From: Bombyx mori
Lineage: Eukaryota; Arthropoda; Insecta; Lepidoptera; Bombycidae
Direction: 5' to 3'
DNA: 64,000 nt
NCBI RefSeq assembly: GCF_030269925.1
Contig: NC_085117.1
Span: 2,914,001 to 2,978,000 of the forward strand
The position numbers and the translations under genes were made by a program. The notes beneath the pieces are model-generated. The model did not search any database. It saw only the letters and a list, made by a program, of their open reading frames with translations, and was not told the DNA's origin. Below, one piece after another: positions 1 to 10,983 of the stretch (position 1 is the first letter of the stretch; every line of letters begins with the position of its first letter).

Positions 1-485
1 GCCGCGCGGCGCGCTACCAGCACTCTAGCGCGCTGCCGTGGAGTAAATAGAGCGACCGGTGGACGGTGTATCGCGTCCCGACCCGGCAGGCTGGTTCTGG
101 TCCAGCGGGGTATTCCGGGACATCAGCGGCACCGTCTGGGCGGCCCGACGGGCTGCCGTACCGAGACGGCCGACGTTTCAGAGCCTTCGATTCACCTCGA
201 AGGCTCCGTCGGCTGGGCGTCCTTGGGGTGAGCCGCGCCGTCTGGTTGTAGTGTTGACCGCGGTAACCCCGCTATCTCATCCAGGTTCTGACCTCGGATG
301 GGATCGGACGTCGGGTGTAAGAGTGCAGGGGAGTCGTTTAGTGGGTGGGCCCTAAAATCCTTGGGCCCGCGGTCTGCTCACAACACCATGCAGATCGTTG
401 AGTCTCACATACCCCGCGCGCCCCTTTTGCGCGGGGACCTCGTAGGAGGTTCGGACCTCAACCCGAAAAAAAAAAAAAAAAAAAA
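1..485 (+). mobile_element. 3' end of a non-LTR retrotransposon with poly(A) tail
   Basis: GC-rich segment that ends in an uninterrupted A-run at 466-485, unlike the AT-rich DNA that follows. The last ~110 bases (a G/C stretch around 410-465 ending GACCTCAACCCG before the A-run) recur in diverged form on the minus strand at 2487-2600 and 3687-3925, so this is a dispersed element. The 5' part is cut by the window edge and no reverse-transcriptase motif is visible. GC content and poly(A) would fit an R1-like LINE, but the clade is a guess. Confidence 0.55.
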
Positions 486-1100
486 GGAATCCTAATGGAC
501 GAAAGTGCGTGAATTGTTCCTAAACAAACAAACATATTATACATGAAATAATCCACGAATCGGAGCTAAAACGATTCGCAGTGTTACGTTATGAAATTGC
601 CAAATCTACACATCAGTAAAAAAACGTGTATTGTGGCACGTTCTGATAATAAAAAAAAAGCGAATTTAATACGTATAATATAATACACTGGTAACATATT
701 AACATCGTTTCGTTTTGGAGTCCTTGAACTTTGCATACGGAACACGTGATTAGAGTGGAGAGAGAAAGAGACAGGGAAAAAAATTGCCAAAAAAAAAAAA
801 TACTCAAACGAACTACGACCTAATTTCGTGAGCATTAAAGCCGACGAAACAAGTTGAACTGTTAACGAAAATAATTTTTAGTCGGTATTTCGTATTGCAT
901 AAGGTGTACAATATACTAATTTAGACGGTTACAGCTTTATCATCTGTACACGTCACGCCAAAGATTATTAAAATGATATACGTACATACATATGTATGGA
1001 CGTGTATTTGTTTTAAACTTTATTGATTACATAATTTTGTATCGAATTATCATCGTTTTTGTTTTTTTGTTTTTTTTGTTTTTTTCACCTACACTTGTAA
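486..1100. other. no gene recognised; AT-rich spacer
   Basis: AT-rich DNA with homopolymer runs, including a T-rich tract at about 1057-1086. Short open frames here show no protein-like composition. Confidence 0.6.
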
Positions 1101-1102
1101 CC

Positions 1103-1890
1103 TCAATGGGTTATGACAGTTTCACCAAGCGGGTAGGTGAGCTCACGGGGCTCTAACTTGAAGACGTTGCCAACACTAGCCCTAGCAAGAGCGGTGCTTC
1201 GCTGAATCTTTTTTTTTATTGCTTAGATGGGTGGGCGAGCTCACAGCTCACCTGGAGTTAAGTGGTTACTGGAGCCCATACACATCTACAACGTAAATGC
1301 GCCACCCACCTTGAGATATAAGTTCTAAGGTCTCAGTATGGTTACAACGGCTGCCATACCCTTCAAATCGAAGCGCATTACTGCTTCACGGCAGAAATAG
1401 GCAGGGTACCTACCCGTGCGAACTCACAATACGTCCCACCACTTTTTTTTTTGGTCAGGAGGAAATCGCCCGACTTCCGCCCTCCAGTGGGGATGGAGGG
1501 CGGAGCATATCAGAGTCGAACTGACTAAAATCTCCTGTCGCTCAACAACCAACGTCCAAACCTCGCATGAGACAAAACTCATGAAGAGGCAAAGGGGGGA
1601 AGTGAAGCGTTTAGTGCGGAGCACATCTCTCCCATCCTCCTCGGGACGCCGGACCGGCGATCGTCGGCGCCACGACCACCAGCCCTCTCGGTCGGCAGGC
1701 TATCCGAAGCCCGCCTAGATGGCGCCGGTACGTCCTACCACAAGTAGAATCTACTACCGGATGGGAAACGCGACCCACTGAGAAGATCCGGCAAGAAACT
1801 CAGTAGGCTGTGTCTATGGCTTCATTTACTCGCCGAGCCCTTCGTTGCAAGGGTTCGAATAGGCTATCAGCATAGGTCGGAAAATGAAAA
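1103..1890 (-). mobile_element. Jockey-like LINE 3' end, split by a later insertion
   Basis: 1103-1200 and 1747-1890 are the two parts of one minus-strand copy of a widely repeated LINE 3' region, recognisable by TTCTCAGTGGGTCGCG, GATCCGG and GTGAGCTCACCTACC-like words. The match to other copies (e.g. 35386-35575) resumes exactly across the gap once 1201-1746 is removed. A copy with coding sequence at 23276-23945 shows that this 3' region follows the C-terminus of a LINE polyprotein. Confidence 0.7.
1201..1746 (-). mobile_element. inserted retroelement with SINE-like 3' tail
   Basis: Inserted within the surrounding Jockey-like copy; GAATCT flanks both sides (about 1195-1201 and 1747-1752) as a probable target-site duplication. 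On the minus strand it ends in a T-run at 1201-1210 preceded by the ~235-base tail also found on the tRNA-headed SINEs (1208-1443). Upstream of that tail, 1444-1746 is not the SINE body but a GC-rich segment. This may be a truncated LINE that shares its 3' tail with the SINE. No RT motif is visible. Confidence 0.55.
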
Positions 1891-1892
1891 GA

Positions 1893-2486
1893 AAAAAGTA
1901 ACTTTTGACATTTAGTTTACCGTAACAGCGGAAACGTACGGTTGTCTCGTTAAATTTGCCCGATCCAAATCAATTCGAACACGTAACGAGCAAAGATCAC
2001 GCGATTATCAAGTTCAAATTCGTACACAATACGGTTGTGACTTAAGGAAATTCATGAAGCTATTCGATTTGCACAGACACAGTTGGCCGCGCTGTCTGGA
2101 CGCGAACGGTAACCGTCACTCGTGAATATTGAGGAGGGAAAGGATGGGATATATAAGGGCACATCCCCAAGGCTGTGAACTCTTTAGGAAATTCAATTAT
2201 GGCCCACCCATTGCCATAGATGAACCGCTGCTTAACGACAAGGACTCATCTTTATCAGCATCAAAGTTCCATTCAGACGGACATGTCACAGGAAATACAA
2301 GGTGGTTGGTACTAGGAGTCAAACGTGGCCAACAGATCTAGGCAAAGAGACTGTTAAATAGGACCATACTTTCCACTCTAGATGGTAAGAATGAACGCCG
2401 ATCCAGATAATTTCCTAGACCATACGAACTACAAAATTCTTTTCTAGATGCAGATGGTTATGATAACTCGACCTTCCTCTCTAGAG
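1893..2486. other. no gene recognised
   Basis: Mixed-composition DNA without a recognisable repeat or exon-like segment. The short open frame at 2129-2341 has no family resemblance that I can see. Confidence 0.5.
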
Positions 2487-2600
2487 TTGAATGGAGGGGG
2501 CCGAACTTCATAAGAGGTGTCTGCGCCTAGGGGACGCGCGGTTTACGTGGAACTTGACGGTCAGCCGATGTTGGGAGCAGACCGCAAGGAAAAAAACGGT
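2487..2600 (-). repeat. diverged copy of the element at 1-485
   Basis: The minus-strand sequence resembles the last ~100 bases of the element at window start, including a match to GAGCAGACCGC and the C/G-rich block, but with many changes. Confidence 0.4.
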
Positions 2601-2809
2601 TGAAATCTAGGCGACGAAAGCCCCCCGCTTCGTACGAGGTCCTTAATTGGTCCTCATTCCAAACACGGGAATGTCTTCTGATAATCTGATCACTTCTTCC
2701 CTAAAAATCACCGCGACTGTCACATTTTTAGGCTTTCCAATACATCAGGTGTTCCTTATTAAAAGACTCGACTTCCGTACGACTCTTGTGTCAGATCGAC
2801 GACGAAACA

Positions 2810-2827
2810 CGACGCTCTAGAGCGTCG
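2810..2827. repeat. 18-bp perfect palindrome
   Basis: CGACGCTCTAGAGCGTCG reads the same on both strands. No flanking repeat structure explains it; it may be chance or the centre of a decayed foldback element. Confidence 0.6.
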
Positions 2828-2990
2828 CTTGTGCAATTCTTTCTCATCACTCGGCGACGATTTCCAAATGATTCCTTCGAGCCCGGAAACCGGGTCGGTG
2901 GCAAAACGTAACCGTTCCGGCGAGCCGCCGAAAAATCTTTATTTTTACCGCTACATAAGCATGGTTTTAACATCATCATCATGTGGATTT

Positions 2991-3170
2991 GGGAAGTATA
3001 CGACAAAGGGAAGATCTTCCACCGAGCGGGTGATATTTCTCGGTAGACCGACGGTTCATATGTTGTTATTCGGAACTTGTATTTAAGCAAGCTTATTTTG
3101 AAAATGTCGTTTGCGAGATTTACCAATCTGTCAGATGTGTTATATGATAGCTAACCGCCACGTGTATAAA
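2991..3170 (+). repeat. dispersed repeat R, copy 1
   Basis: Shares GAAGATCTTCCACCGAGCGG and the downstream words CGGAACTTGTAT, CAAGCTTAT and GCTA-CCGCCACG with 12352-12500, and a partial reverse-complement match to 39880-39975. Class unknown; no terminal repeats or poly(A) seen. Confidence 0.5.
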
Positions 3171-3237
3171 ACTCTGCGTTGAGGACCGAGAATCGCGGGA
3201 ATGTGGAAGATAATTTATAACCTGCCTGGTTTAAGGT

Positions 3238-3335
3238 CGTCGTGGCCTAAACGATAAAACGCCCGGTGCATTCGTAACGGCGGTGCAACTGTGTCGGTGT
3301 TCGAATCCCGCAGGCCGGTACCAATTTTTCCATTC
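3238..3335 (+). mobile_element. tRNA-derived head of a Bm1-like SINE, fragment
   Basis: Contains an A-box-like TGGCCTAAACGATAA and a B-box GTTCGAATCCC, followed by the SINE junction GGTACCAATTTTTC. It matches the heads at 11525-11605 and 36585-36655 (minus strand) and 38195-38275. The body and tail are missing. It is not a functional tRNA: the acceptor stem and CCA-side pairing are absent. Confidence 0.65.
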
Positions 3336-3686
3336 AAATGGTGCCCTTCAACTTGAGCTCATGAGATTTATCTTATACGAGTATTATTCATGCAGTGGTG
3401 ACTAATAACACAAGCCAATCTTGTGCGTTAGGTCCATTTCGTTTGAACGCTATCTTCACTTAGGTGATGCATTTTGCCAATTTTACACCGACGAGGTGCA
3501 GTACATGCTTTGCGAATGTCGATGGCCTACCAAGGACAATGATTACACAGACCTAGATGTCCATGTGCTTTATCTCCGTGCAGGAATTGAAGTATCAATT
3601 GTTTTCAAAGCATATAAGCTCAAGATAAGATATGGCTGTTCGGGCTTTGGCATTATTGCGCCAATTTCTGGCGACTAAAACGGCTT
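3336..3686. other. no gene recognised
   Basis: An open frame at 3421-3678 (85 codons) has mixed composition but no recognisable motif, no poly(A) signal and no homologous copy in the window. I do not call it a gene. Confidence 0.45.
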
Positions 3687-3925
3687 TTTTTTTCGGGTTG
3701 AGGTCGAACCTCCTACGAGTTATCCGCGCCTAGGGGGCATGCGGGGCAAGTGGAACGACACGATCCGCAGACGTTGGGAGCAGACCGCGGTTCCAAGGAA
3801 TGGAATTTATGACCCTACTCACTAAACGACTCACCTACACTCTATCACCCAACGACCGATCTCCGCTCGGGATCAGAACCCGTTCAGAGTAAGAGACGGA
3901 CTACAATGCCTCCCTTAACGCTTTA
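3687..3925 (-). mobile_element. second copy of the GC-rich LINE 3' end
   Basis: Starts with a T-run at about 3685-3693 (the poly(A) on the minus strand) followed by CGGGTTGAGGTC, the exact complement of the terminal words at 440-465. Continues to GAGCAGACCGCGG and a diverged stretch to about 3900. Confirms that the window-start segment is a mobile-element end. Confidence 0.55.
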
Positions 3926-4420
3926 GGTTTCGCATAACTCATCACGTGGTTCTCCAAAATGGTGACTAAGATATAAACCGGGTAATAGACATAATTCTCA
4001 GAAGCTTATACCTAGACCCTACGATCGTGTATTCATGAGTGGCAAACGCAACGTGAACCCGTGTGGGTAGGCACCACTTTCACGGTTTTTTCTGGCGTGA
4101 CCAACAATAACGCGTTCCATGTTCTCCAATCGCGCGATGGCCAACGTATAACGCGATTGAGGTTTCGATCGTCGATCTCACATCGTACCAAGGATTCCAG
4201 AAGCTTTGAGGTCATAAATACGACTACTAAACAATACAATAGAAAAAATGCGCCATCTCGGAAGACATTGATATTGCTTTGCACAGGTATAGATATCTAG
4301 ACCCATATAAGGACATTTTACGACAGTAAATTCGTTTGGCGATAAAATATTAAGAAACAGTCGCTCGCGCATGGCGACGCGTGGCTACGCACTACTACGT
4401 ACAGACTGTATATAATTCGA
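3926..4420. other. no gene recognised
   Basis: No repeat shared with the rest of the window and no exon-like segment seen. Confidence 0.5.
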
Positions 4421-4570
4421 GGCGTTCTTTAACGTTCTCGATAGCGTAAAAGTTAACTCCAGTTAGTATGCAGTTAGAACAGCGCCCCTAGCGGCAAACG
4501 TAGGCAAACGTACCAACTCCATACAAATTTGAGTTAACTTTTACGCTATCGAGAACGTTAAAGAACGCAC
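4421..4570. mobile_element. TIR-MITE family M1, copy 1
   Basis: A near-palindromic element. Its arms are AACGTTCTCGATAGCGTAAA-type sequences reading outward-in on both sides and joined by a short centre with GCGCCCCTAGCGGC. About ten copies lie in the window (4.4, 6.1, 11.6, 16.1, 21.5, 24.5, 27.0, 39.4, 50.0, 59.6 kb). No coding capacity. Confidence 0.75.
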
Positions 4571-4867
4571 CAGACCGCTCATCACTTCGCCGTTACAAAG
4601 TATTGACTATTGTATTATTTTTTTATTTCGTTTTCATTGCGCCCCGGCATTCAGAGTTACGAACAGAAGCCATTTGATTACGTTATCGTTAAAGGTATCG
4701 TAAATAATATGATTAACGCGTTTCTATTGCGGAATTCAGTTGGTGGTTGTGATAAGAAATGTATCGTAATTTTTAATTTGCTTTTCCATGCTTTGCTGAC
4801 CGTTAAAAAAAAGCGAATGTACACGTGCGATCGAAGCGTGAATTACATCAAGGGAGTAGAGAGACAT

Positions 4868-5080
4868 ACAGATTAGGAGATGTATGGTTATGGTAGTGCA
4901 AGGTAGAGGGGGAAGAGGTCGACCGAAGAAGACATGGATGGAGTGTGTGAATGACGATATGAGAGAAAGAGGAGTGAGTGTTGAGATGACAGCTGATAGA
5001 AGAGAATGAAATAGAAAAATTCGCCATGCCGACCCCACCTAGTGGGATAAGGTGTAGAATGAGAAGAAGATTGTATAACT
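4868..5080 (+). mobile_element. RTE-like LINE 3' end with ORF2 C-terminal remnant
   Basis: The plus strand encodes a degraded GRGGRGRPKKTWMECVNDDM motif followed by a TADRREWN-like stretch, the usual C-terminal end of RTE-type endonuclease/reverse transcriptases. It is followed by the 3' words CCCCACCTAGTGGGATAAGG. Copies or relatives are at 8262-8515 (-), 31459-31570 (+) and 50216-50335 (-). 5'-truncated and not functional. Confidence 0.65.
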
Positions 5081-5374
5081 TCGCGAAACTTTCCTTCGTC
5101 TGGGAGGGCGTATCGAAACTCCCTTCAGGACGGTAACCTGCTAAAGCAAATCCTACTGCCAATGAAACAAGGTTCAGTTTCCCTTTTTACATTAAAATTC
5201 CGCTAAAAATCCCGCTAACTATTACGTGATCAGATACTACGTGTATATCTCTAGTAAAGAAACGAGATTTTATTTACAAAACATCTTGGCGAGATGCCAA
5301 ACATTGTCTATAAATATATATACAAATGTTTTTGTTGACGAGATTATTTGGGGTTACGTAATACTAGGGAGATT
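5081..5374. other. no gene recognised
   Basis: Unassigned spacer between two LINE fragments. Confidence 0.5.
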
Positions 5375-5565
5375 ATGCCGCTCGATTTCCCACCGGATCT
5401 TTCCGTCGTGAGACGCGATTCCGATACGGTGGTTGATTCAGCGAAGCACTGCTCTTGCTAGACACTAGGGCTAGTGTTAGCAAATTCTCTCAAGTCGAGC
5501 CCGTGAGCACACCTATCCGTCTGCACGAAGCCGGAACAGCCTCTTAGCCTACCAGCGAAACTTTC
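5375..5565 (+). mobile_element. Jockey-like LINE 3' end
   Basis: Matches the 3' region family (CCACCGGATCTTTCC, AGCGAAGCACTGCTCTTGCT, GGGCTAGTGTTAGC, GAGCCCGTGAGC). It has no coding sequence and lies directly upstream of a SINE tail. Confidence 0.7.
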
Positions 5566-5579
5566 CCCCGCTGCATCTG

Positions 5580-5815
5580 ACCTCTTGTGAGTCCGCACGG
5601 GTTGGTAACACCACCCTGCCTATTGCTGCCGTGAAGCAGTATTGCGTTTCGTTTGAAGGGCGGGGCAGCCGTTGTAACTATACTGAGACCTTAGAACTTA
5701 TATCTCAAGGTGGGTGGCGCATATACGTTGTAGTTGTGTATGAGCTCCAGTAACCACTCAACACCAGGTGGGCTGTGAGCTCGTCTAGCCATCTAAACAA
5801 TAAAAAAATAAAAAG
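5580..5815 (+). mobile_element. Bm1-like SINE, 5'-truncated
   Basis: The ~235-base 3' tail of the SINE, from GTGAGTCCGCACGG through the conserved GAAGCAGTATTGCGTTTCG and TATCTCAAGGTGGGTGGCGC blocks to AATAAAAAAATAAAA. The head and body are missing. Confidence 0.75.
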
Positions 5816-6132
5816 CTATTCAAGATTATGACCCTCCTTTCGAGCAACGTGTCCAAAGAACTCCAATACTCTACGAATGCGAGTGCAACCACAACGTGGA
5901 ACGTCTAGTTAAAAAAGACACATATTTAACCAAAAATACCGGACCTCAACTCAAAAACGGCTAATTTTACTAAACTAATGAGACCATCGCATTCAAAACA
6001 ACGTCGCATCGACGCAACGAAAGTGGGATAATGGTGCCTACCCGTACGGGCTCAAAAGGAATTACTCGTAGTTACGTAGAGAATAATCGAAATGTTCGCC
6101 CCTCCCTCAAACTCCATAGCAACGCTCTGGAG
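5816..6132. other. no gene recognised
   Basis: Unassigned AT-rich spacer. Confidence 0.5.
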
Positions 6133-6283
6133 GTGTGCTTAGGGCGAGTCTCTTAAGGTTCTCGATAACGTAAAAGTTAACTCAAATTTGTATGTACTTA
6201 GGCAAGCGTTCCAAGTCCATATAAATTTGAGTTCACTTTTACGTTTTCGAGAACGTTAAAAAAACTGCGCACTAAGCACACAC
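6133..6283. mobile_element. TIR-MITE M1, copy 2 (central deletion)
   Basis: Outer ends GTGCTTAGGGCGAG and CGCACTAAGCACAC with the M1 arms inside. The centre is shorter than in other copies because the GCGCCCCTAGCGGC block is lost. Confidence 0.75.
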
Positions 6284-7911
6284 AACACTCTATTTATTTA
6301 CGCAGTAACCAAAATATACTAAGCACAAAAAAAATAAGGCATTCACTAAAGCACACCTATTTCTTTTATGTATGAAAAAAAAATGCTTACCCACTTAAAA
6401 ACAAAAAAAATGCTTACCCACTTACTTACAAAACAAATTGTTTTTTTTTTGTTTTTTATCAACGAAGGCAAATCGACAAAGCGCCAACCGATAGATACAC
6501 TAGAGATAGTGAACATCGGTCAAGGACAATAACTATGTCAGGCCAATGTGAATTCAACACAGTATTTATTGTTCATCTTGCATCATTCCGCGCATACCGC
6601 GATACGATTAACTTTATCATTCCATTTAAAAAAAAAAAAGAGGCGAATCTAATCAGAAGAATGTTTCTCAATTTCAAACATAATCTTCAATCTAGGCTGT
6701 CTGATCGATAAAACTACTTAGGCTCAGAAGGCGAAAAAAAAAATTAAATAAAAAAAAACCTTACAATACACGGCACGTACTATATTTTAAAAAAAATTGG
6801 TATTATTATATCACACAGTCGTAACGAATCACCTCTAAAATTCCTCGCAAGCTCCGTGAAAAATTAAACACAATCAAGAAACACTGTTGCCGAACCGATA
6901 AATGGAAAATTTTCAACAAAAAAAAAAAAACTAAACACTTCTCACAATAATTCAAACACTTGTCAAATGTAAATTGTATTTTCAAAGGTATTTTAATATT
7001 CGATTAATATTTATGTTGATGGAAAGGTTAGTACGGCGCACGACCACCTTTCGCGCCACGCAGCGATCGACTGGCGGCGTGGCACCGCCGGGACGCGCTT
7101 AGTGACGCCCCAAATAAAACATCGATCTATATCGATGAAAAAATACGTTAACCTGCACTTAACACTAAACTAATGGCGTACGGGAATAGAGGAATCCTGT
7201 CCTAATGCATGTTTGTTATTCTTTTACGTTAAAACTACTAAATGGATTTTGATGAAACTTTACAATAATATAGATTAAACATCAGAATAACACATAGGTC
7301 ATAATTTATAAAAATATAGTGTGAATTACCCAAAATATAATGATAAGTGTCAGGTAAGAGGGAAAAAGATTTGCATCTGCGAGTTGTTTTTGCGTGCCCC
7401 GAAAAAAGCGTTGGTGTTAAACGTATTTAATGTAAAATGGAAATGTTTATCTTAAACAGTCCTAAAAAAAAGCTCATGGCAGCATGTTATTATATCTATC
7501 TTTTATTTGTAAGTTATTATCGTGAAAATAGTGAACCATGAATATAAAAAGAGGAAAGATTAGATTTTTTGATTGTTACACGAGTTTGTTAAAGGAGGGC
7601 TGGTCGCTAGTATCTTATAAAACTCTGATTGCAATGAAGTTTTCTAATTTTATAGTACACGACCTCATGTCTCAAGACAGATCTCGATTTCGACCACAAA
7701 CTTAAAACAACTCCGACCATTCATAAGTCGGGATCTCAGTTGAGGAGATGCATCGGACGCGAGCGAGGCCAGAATCGAATATCGTTTGGACTGATTATAT
7801 ATTCTTATCGCTTCATTAACACTAATGATGCAAGGTTAAATCTGAGAGCGAACGAAATTTACTCAACAACACATTGCGAGTTATTGTTAAGTCTTTAATA
7901 TCATATCGAGA
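6284..7911. other. no gene recognised; AT-rich with a GC-rich patch
   Basis: Poly-A/T-rich DNA. It includes a local tandem duplication of AATGCTTACCCACTTA at about 6380-6425 and a GC-rich patch at 7030-7110 containing GGCGGCGTGGCACCGCC, which can fold. Neither shows exon signals. Confidence 0.5.
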
Positions 7912-8165
7912 GCTGAATAGGCTATTTGTTTTAAGCGACATTTTTGCAACTTCACAGGAGAGCCTAAGCTTTAAAGCTTAAACATTTGGAAGAAATATCA
8001 TAACAAAAATAAATTCTTCAGCTATTTGAATGGAGAAAACTTAATTAAAACATAAAACATCGAATTGTTGGTGCTAATACCAAATAAAACGGACTTTTAA
8101 TTACCAAGATAAATGTTGCGTGTTAAGCGAAATGTCGCTTAAACCAAATAGCCTTTCAACCCTCG
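7912..8165. mobile_element. TIR-MITE family M2, complete copy
   Basis: Bounded by TAGGCTATTTGTTTTAAGCG and its inverted partner CGCTTAAACCAAATAGCCT near 8130-8157, about 245 bases apart. The interior is AT-rich and non-coding. Related copies: 13845-14088, 24703-24788, 26560-26750, 32519-32757 and 61063-62098. Confidence 0.75.
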
Positions 8166-8215
8166 ATATTTAATTGTGCTATAGTGAACTGTAACACGTC
8201 AAGGACATTCGTCAT

Positions 8216-8249
8216 CACAGATAACCCCCCTAACTTGGGGTTATCTGTG
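8216..8249. repeat. 13-bp perfect hairpin
   Basis: CACAGATAACCCC and GGGGTTATCTGTG are exact inverted repeats around an 8-base loop. TTCGTCATC occurs on both sides, as if a short segment had been duplicated when the hairpin arose. Confidence 0.7.
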
Positions 8250-8261
8250 TTCGTCATCGAC

Positions 8262-8515
8262 GATCTTCTTTATCTCCACCCTATCCCACTAGGTGGGGTC
8301 GGCACAGCGAATTTTTCTATTCCATTCTCTTCTATCAGCGTCAGCTCAATACTCTCTCCTCTCTCTCTCATATCGTCATTCGCACACTCCATCGATGTCT
8401 TCTTCGGTCGACCTCTTCCCCCTCTACCTTGCACTACCATTTCCATACATCTCCTAATCACATGCATCTTCTCTCTACGCATCACACGTCCATACCACGC
8501 AAACCGTCATCGACG
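8262..8515 (-). mobile_element. RTE-like LINE 3' end with ORF2 remnant
   Basis: Minus strand reads MVVQGRGGRGRPKKT and then a C-terminal stretch ending in a TPPSGIG-like read-through of the 3' words CCCCACCTAGTGGGATAGG. Same family as 4868-5080; 5'-truncated. Confidence 0.65.
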
Positions 8516-8865
8516 ATCGACTTCAGCAAACTCAATTCAGTCGATGCAAATATCTTTGCGATTTCTACTCCAACAGGCAATGACATTATCAATGAACTGG
8601 AACACAATTATCATTCGGTACAAGGTTGCAGCATATAGTAACCTATGATAATTACTGGTTATTTATTGGTCGGACCACCAAGAATTTCTAACCCGATTGG
8701 AAAGATTTAAAGTCTGCAATTCATTAGCACACTAGACTTGTGACTTTTTATTTCTTAATATTCGGCATGGGGTTCATTAAGTGTGACGTCATTTAGTGCT
8801 AAAATAAATGATATAGACTACGTAAAGTTAACGAATTCTTCGTGAAAGCTTAAATGTACTGCAAA
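8516..8865. other. no gene recognised
   Basis: Unassigned AT-rich spacer. Confidence 0.5.
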
Positions 8866-9005
8866 AACTGAGACCTTAGAACTCATATCTCAAGATGGGT
8901 GCCTCATTTACGTTGTAGATGTCTATGGGCTCCAGTAACAACTCAACACCAGGTGGGCTGTGAGCTAGTCCACTAACCTAAGCGATAAAAAATTAAAAAA
9001 AAAAT
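8866..9005 (+). mobile_element. Bm1-like SINE tail, short fragment
   Basis: Begins inside the tail at ACTGAGACCTTAGAACTCAT, runs through TGTCTATGGGCTCCAGTAAC and ends in an A-rich tract. Confidence 0.7.
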
Positions 9006-9974
9006 CTAGTCGATGACGCAACTCTATCGACAACTACACTTCCCTGCATCACTAAAATTCGAACTAAAACATTCGTGGCCATATGTATAGTTAGTTGAAA
9101 ACTCGTTTTTCGCCGACACGACTATACCAATTAATTCCCTTTTATACTGTTTTTTTTTTTTAATTTATCTCTGTATATTAAAACAGTGCAGAGCGCAAGC
9201 ATACTGTAACAGAAGCGAAGATATTAAAACGATCCAATTATACCAAGCCTTAAATACTTATTTCGATTCATATTTAGGGTAGGTAGGTACCCTAAGCGCA
9301 CAGACAGACACCTCCCGCAACTCCCGCATCTATTCACAAATTGGCAATGCAAAAAAAAACATTACTATATCGCTTCGATAATTACTACTTTTCCTTATTG
9401 TGTGGCACTAGAGAAAACTCGCAAACGGAAAATTACATTTCCAAATGCTTGTTGCGCAACCCGCAATGGACGTGACACAAATTGTATCAACGGAGGCGCG
9501 AGGTCAACGTCTTGTGACGCGTTCGGCTTTTTTTCCCCTACCTATTCATTCGCTGGTAGGTTAAGGGACTATTTCAGCCAGGGCCCTGAAACTGCGATAC
9601 TTTAAGACAAATATTTTTTTCTGTATGGAAACTAGCGACACCTTGTAGCGGCTGCCCTTAAACTTATATGTTGTTAAAGTTAAGGCATTTAATTATGGTA
9701 TAACTAAACACAGAAAATAAAAAATAAATCATACAAGTCTTTTTTTGTTATAGACAAATTGATTAAACTTTAACAAAGTGTGGCTTCTGAAAATTTACAA
9801 AATCCTTAATTAAACATAAAATGTAGGATAGGTAATATGTTACTGCCATCTACAGGAGCAATGAGAAACTAATCGAAGCGAAGCCATCTGGTCCACGCCC
9901 GTAATTTTTTTTTGTTGAATGCTTGAGTTGCTTATCTATAACTAATTTATGTGTACTATCTATGATTCCAGTTG
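9006..9974. other. no gene recognised
   Basis: AT-rich DNA. 9530-9595 carries a short minus-strand Jockey-like word set (CTACCTATTCATTCGCTGGT). No exon evidence. Confidence 0.5.
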
Positions 9975-10115
9975 CATCCGAAAGGACGGGTAGGTGAGCT
10001 CACGGGCTCAACCTGAGAGAATTTGCTAACACTGGCCCTGACAAGAGCAGTGCTTCGCAGAATCTACTACCGGATCGGAATCGCGACCCACTGAGAGGAT
10101 CCCGCGAGAAATTAT
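9975..10115 (-). mobile_element. Jockey-like LINE 3' end
   Basis: Minus-strand copy with GGTAGGTGAGCTCACGGGCT, AGAGCAGTGCTTCGCAGAAT and ATCGCGACCCACTGAGAGGA in the order expected for the family. Confidence 0.7.
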
Positions 10116-10559
10116 TTATTTATTTTTCATTTCATTAAACAAAACACACCTCAGTACCTATCGTCATTTTTTTTGTTGTCAATCGATTTCAATTTTTTCT
10201 TAACGTTTCCAATAGCTATTTTAATAGTTTTAGTGTTGTCAGAAGAATACAAAGTAGTCTTGTGGTGTTAGTTATTACGGTCGAATTTTGGTTTTTGGGC
10301 GTGCACTAGTAATTTTGTTTTTATCGAACGCGACGACAGGCAATCGTCTTCGCGTTCCATTGCGGCTTCTCGAATTATCAGATTATTAAAACGACGTGTA
10401 CTCATAGTTTCTACTAGGAATGGAACTCATTCTTTTAAGTAGCCTCGAAAGAAGATTAACTTCGTTTACGTATGTAAGGTACTGAAAAACAACTTGAAAA
10501 AAAATATAGTTGTCTGTAAATACGGTTTACTGACAATAGTTCTGCTAGCTCTGACATCA
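10116..10559. other. no gene recognised
   Basis: Unassigned sequence, 3' flank of larp exon 2 in the transcript direction (larp intron 2). Confidence 0.5.
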
Positions 10560-10740
10560 CGCGAAAAGAAAGATAAATGTGTCACAAGTCAACGCTTGGT
10601 GCCTCTCTATCGTTTATTCTGCGCTCTCGCTCGCACGCTCTAGCTCAGGCGGAACGTGACATTTTTTCGTGCCAGCAGCCGGTGTTCATCGATTTATAAG
10701 AGGTTATGACGTCAAATCAAAACAATTAAACCATGGTCGG
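10560..10740 (+). repeat. dispersed GC-rich repeat, class unknown
   Basis: Shows blocks in the same order as the minus strand of 62706-62910: GTGCCTCT(C/T)TATCG, GCTCTCGCT, a GTGACATTTTTTCGTGC-like block, then CAGCCGG and a TTATAAGA word. It therefore belongs to a moderately diverged dispersed element. A plus-strand open frame continuing to about 11100 has no recognised motif. Confidence 0.45.
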
Positions 10741-10983
10741 AATCGAAACAAAATTTCACAATACCTTCTGATTTATCTTTGCGTTCTTCGGAGCTTTTAT
10801 TACGGCCGGAGCTTTCGGTATCACGGCCGGTGCTGGAGTGTGTTCTGTCGACAAAAATCCCGTGGATTTAGAGAGGCCGGTTAGGGGGAAGCGCCGACAT
10901 ATAGGGCGTTCTGCTGATCAAAGTAATAGAGCGTACAGACGAAAGGCGACTCTTTCTAGAAAAAAAATTACTCAAATGCTCAC

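Noticed and set aside
1..485. Protein-coding exon or rDNA fragment because of high GC
   Set aside because: It ends in a poly(A) run and recurs in diverged form at 2.5 and 3.7 kb; no rRNA similarity recognised.
3238..3312. tRNA gene (A and B box present)
   Set aside because: It continues into the SINE body junction, lacks acceptor-stem pairing and matches the heads of the other SINE copies, so it is a SINE head.
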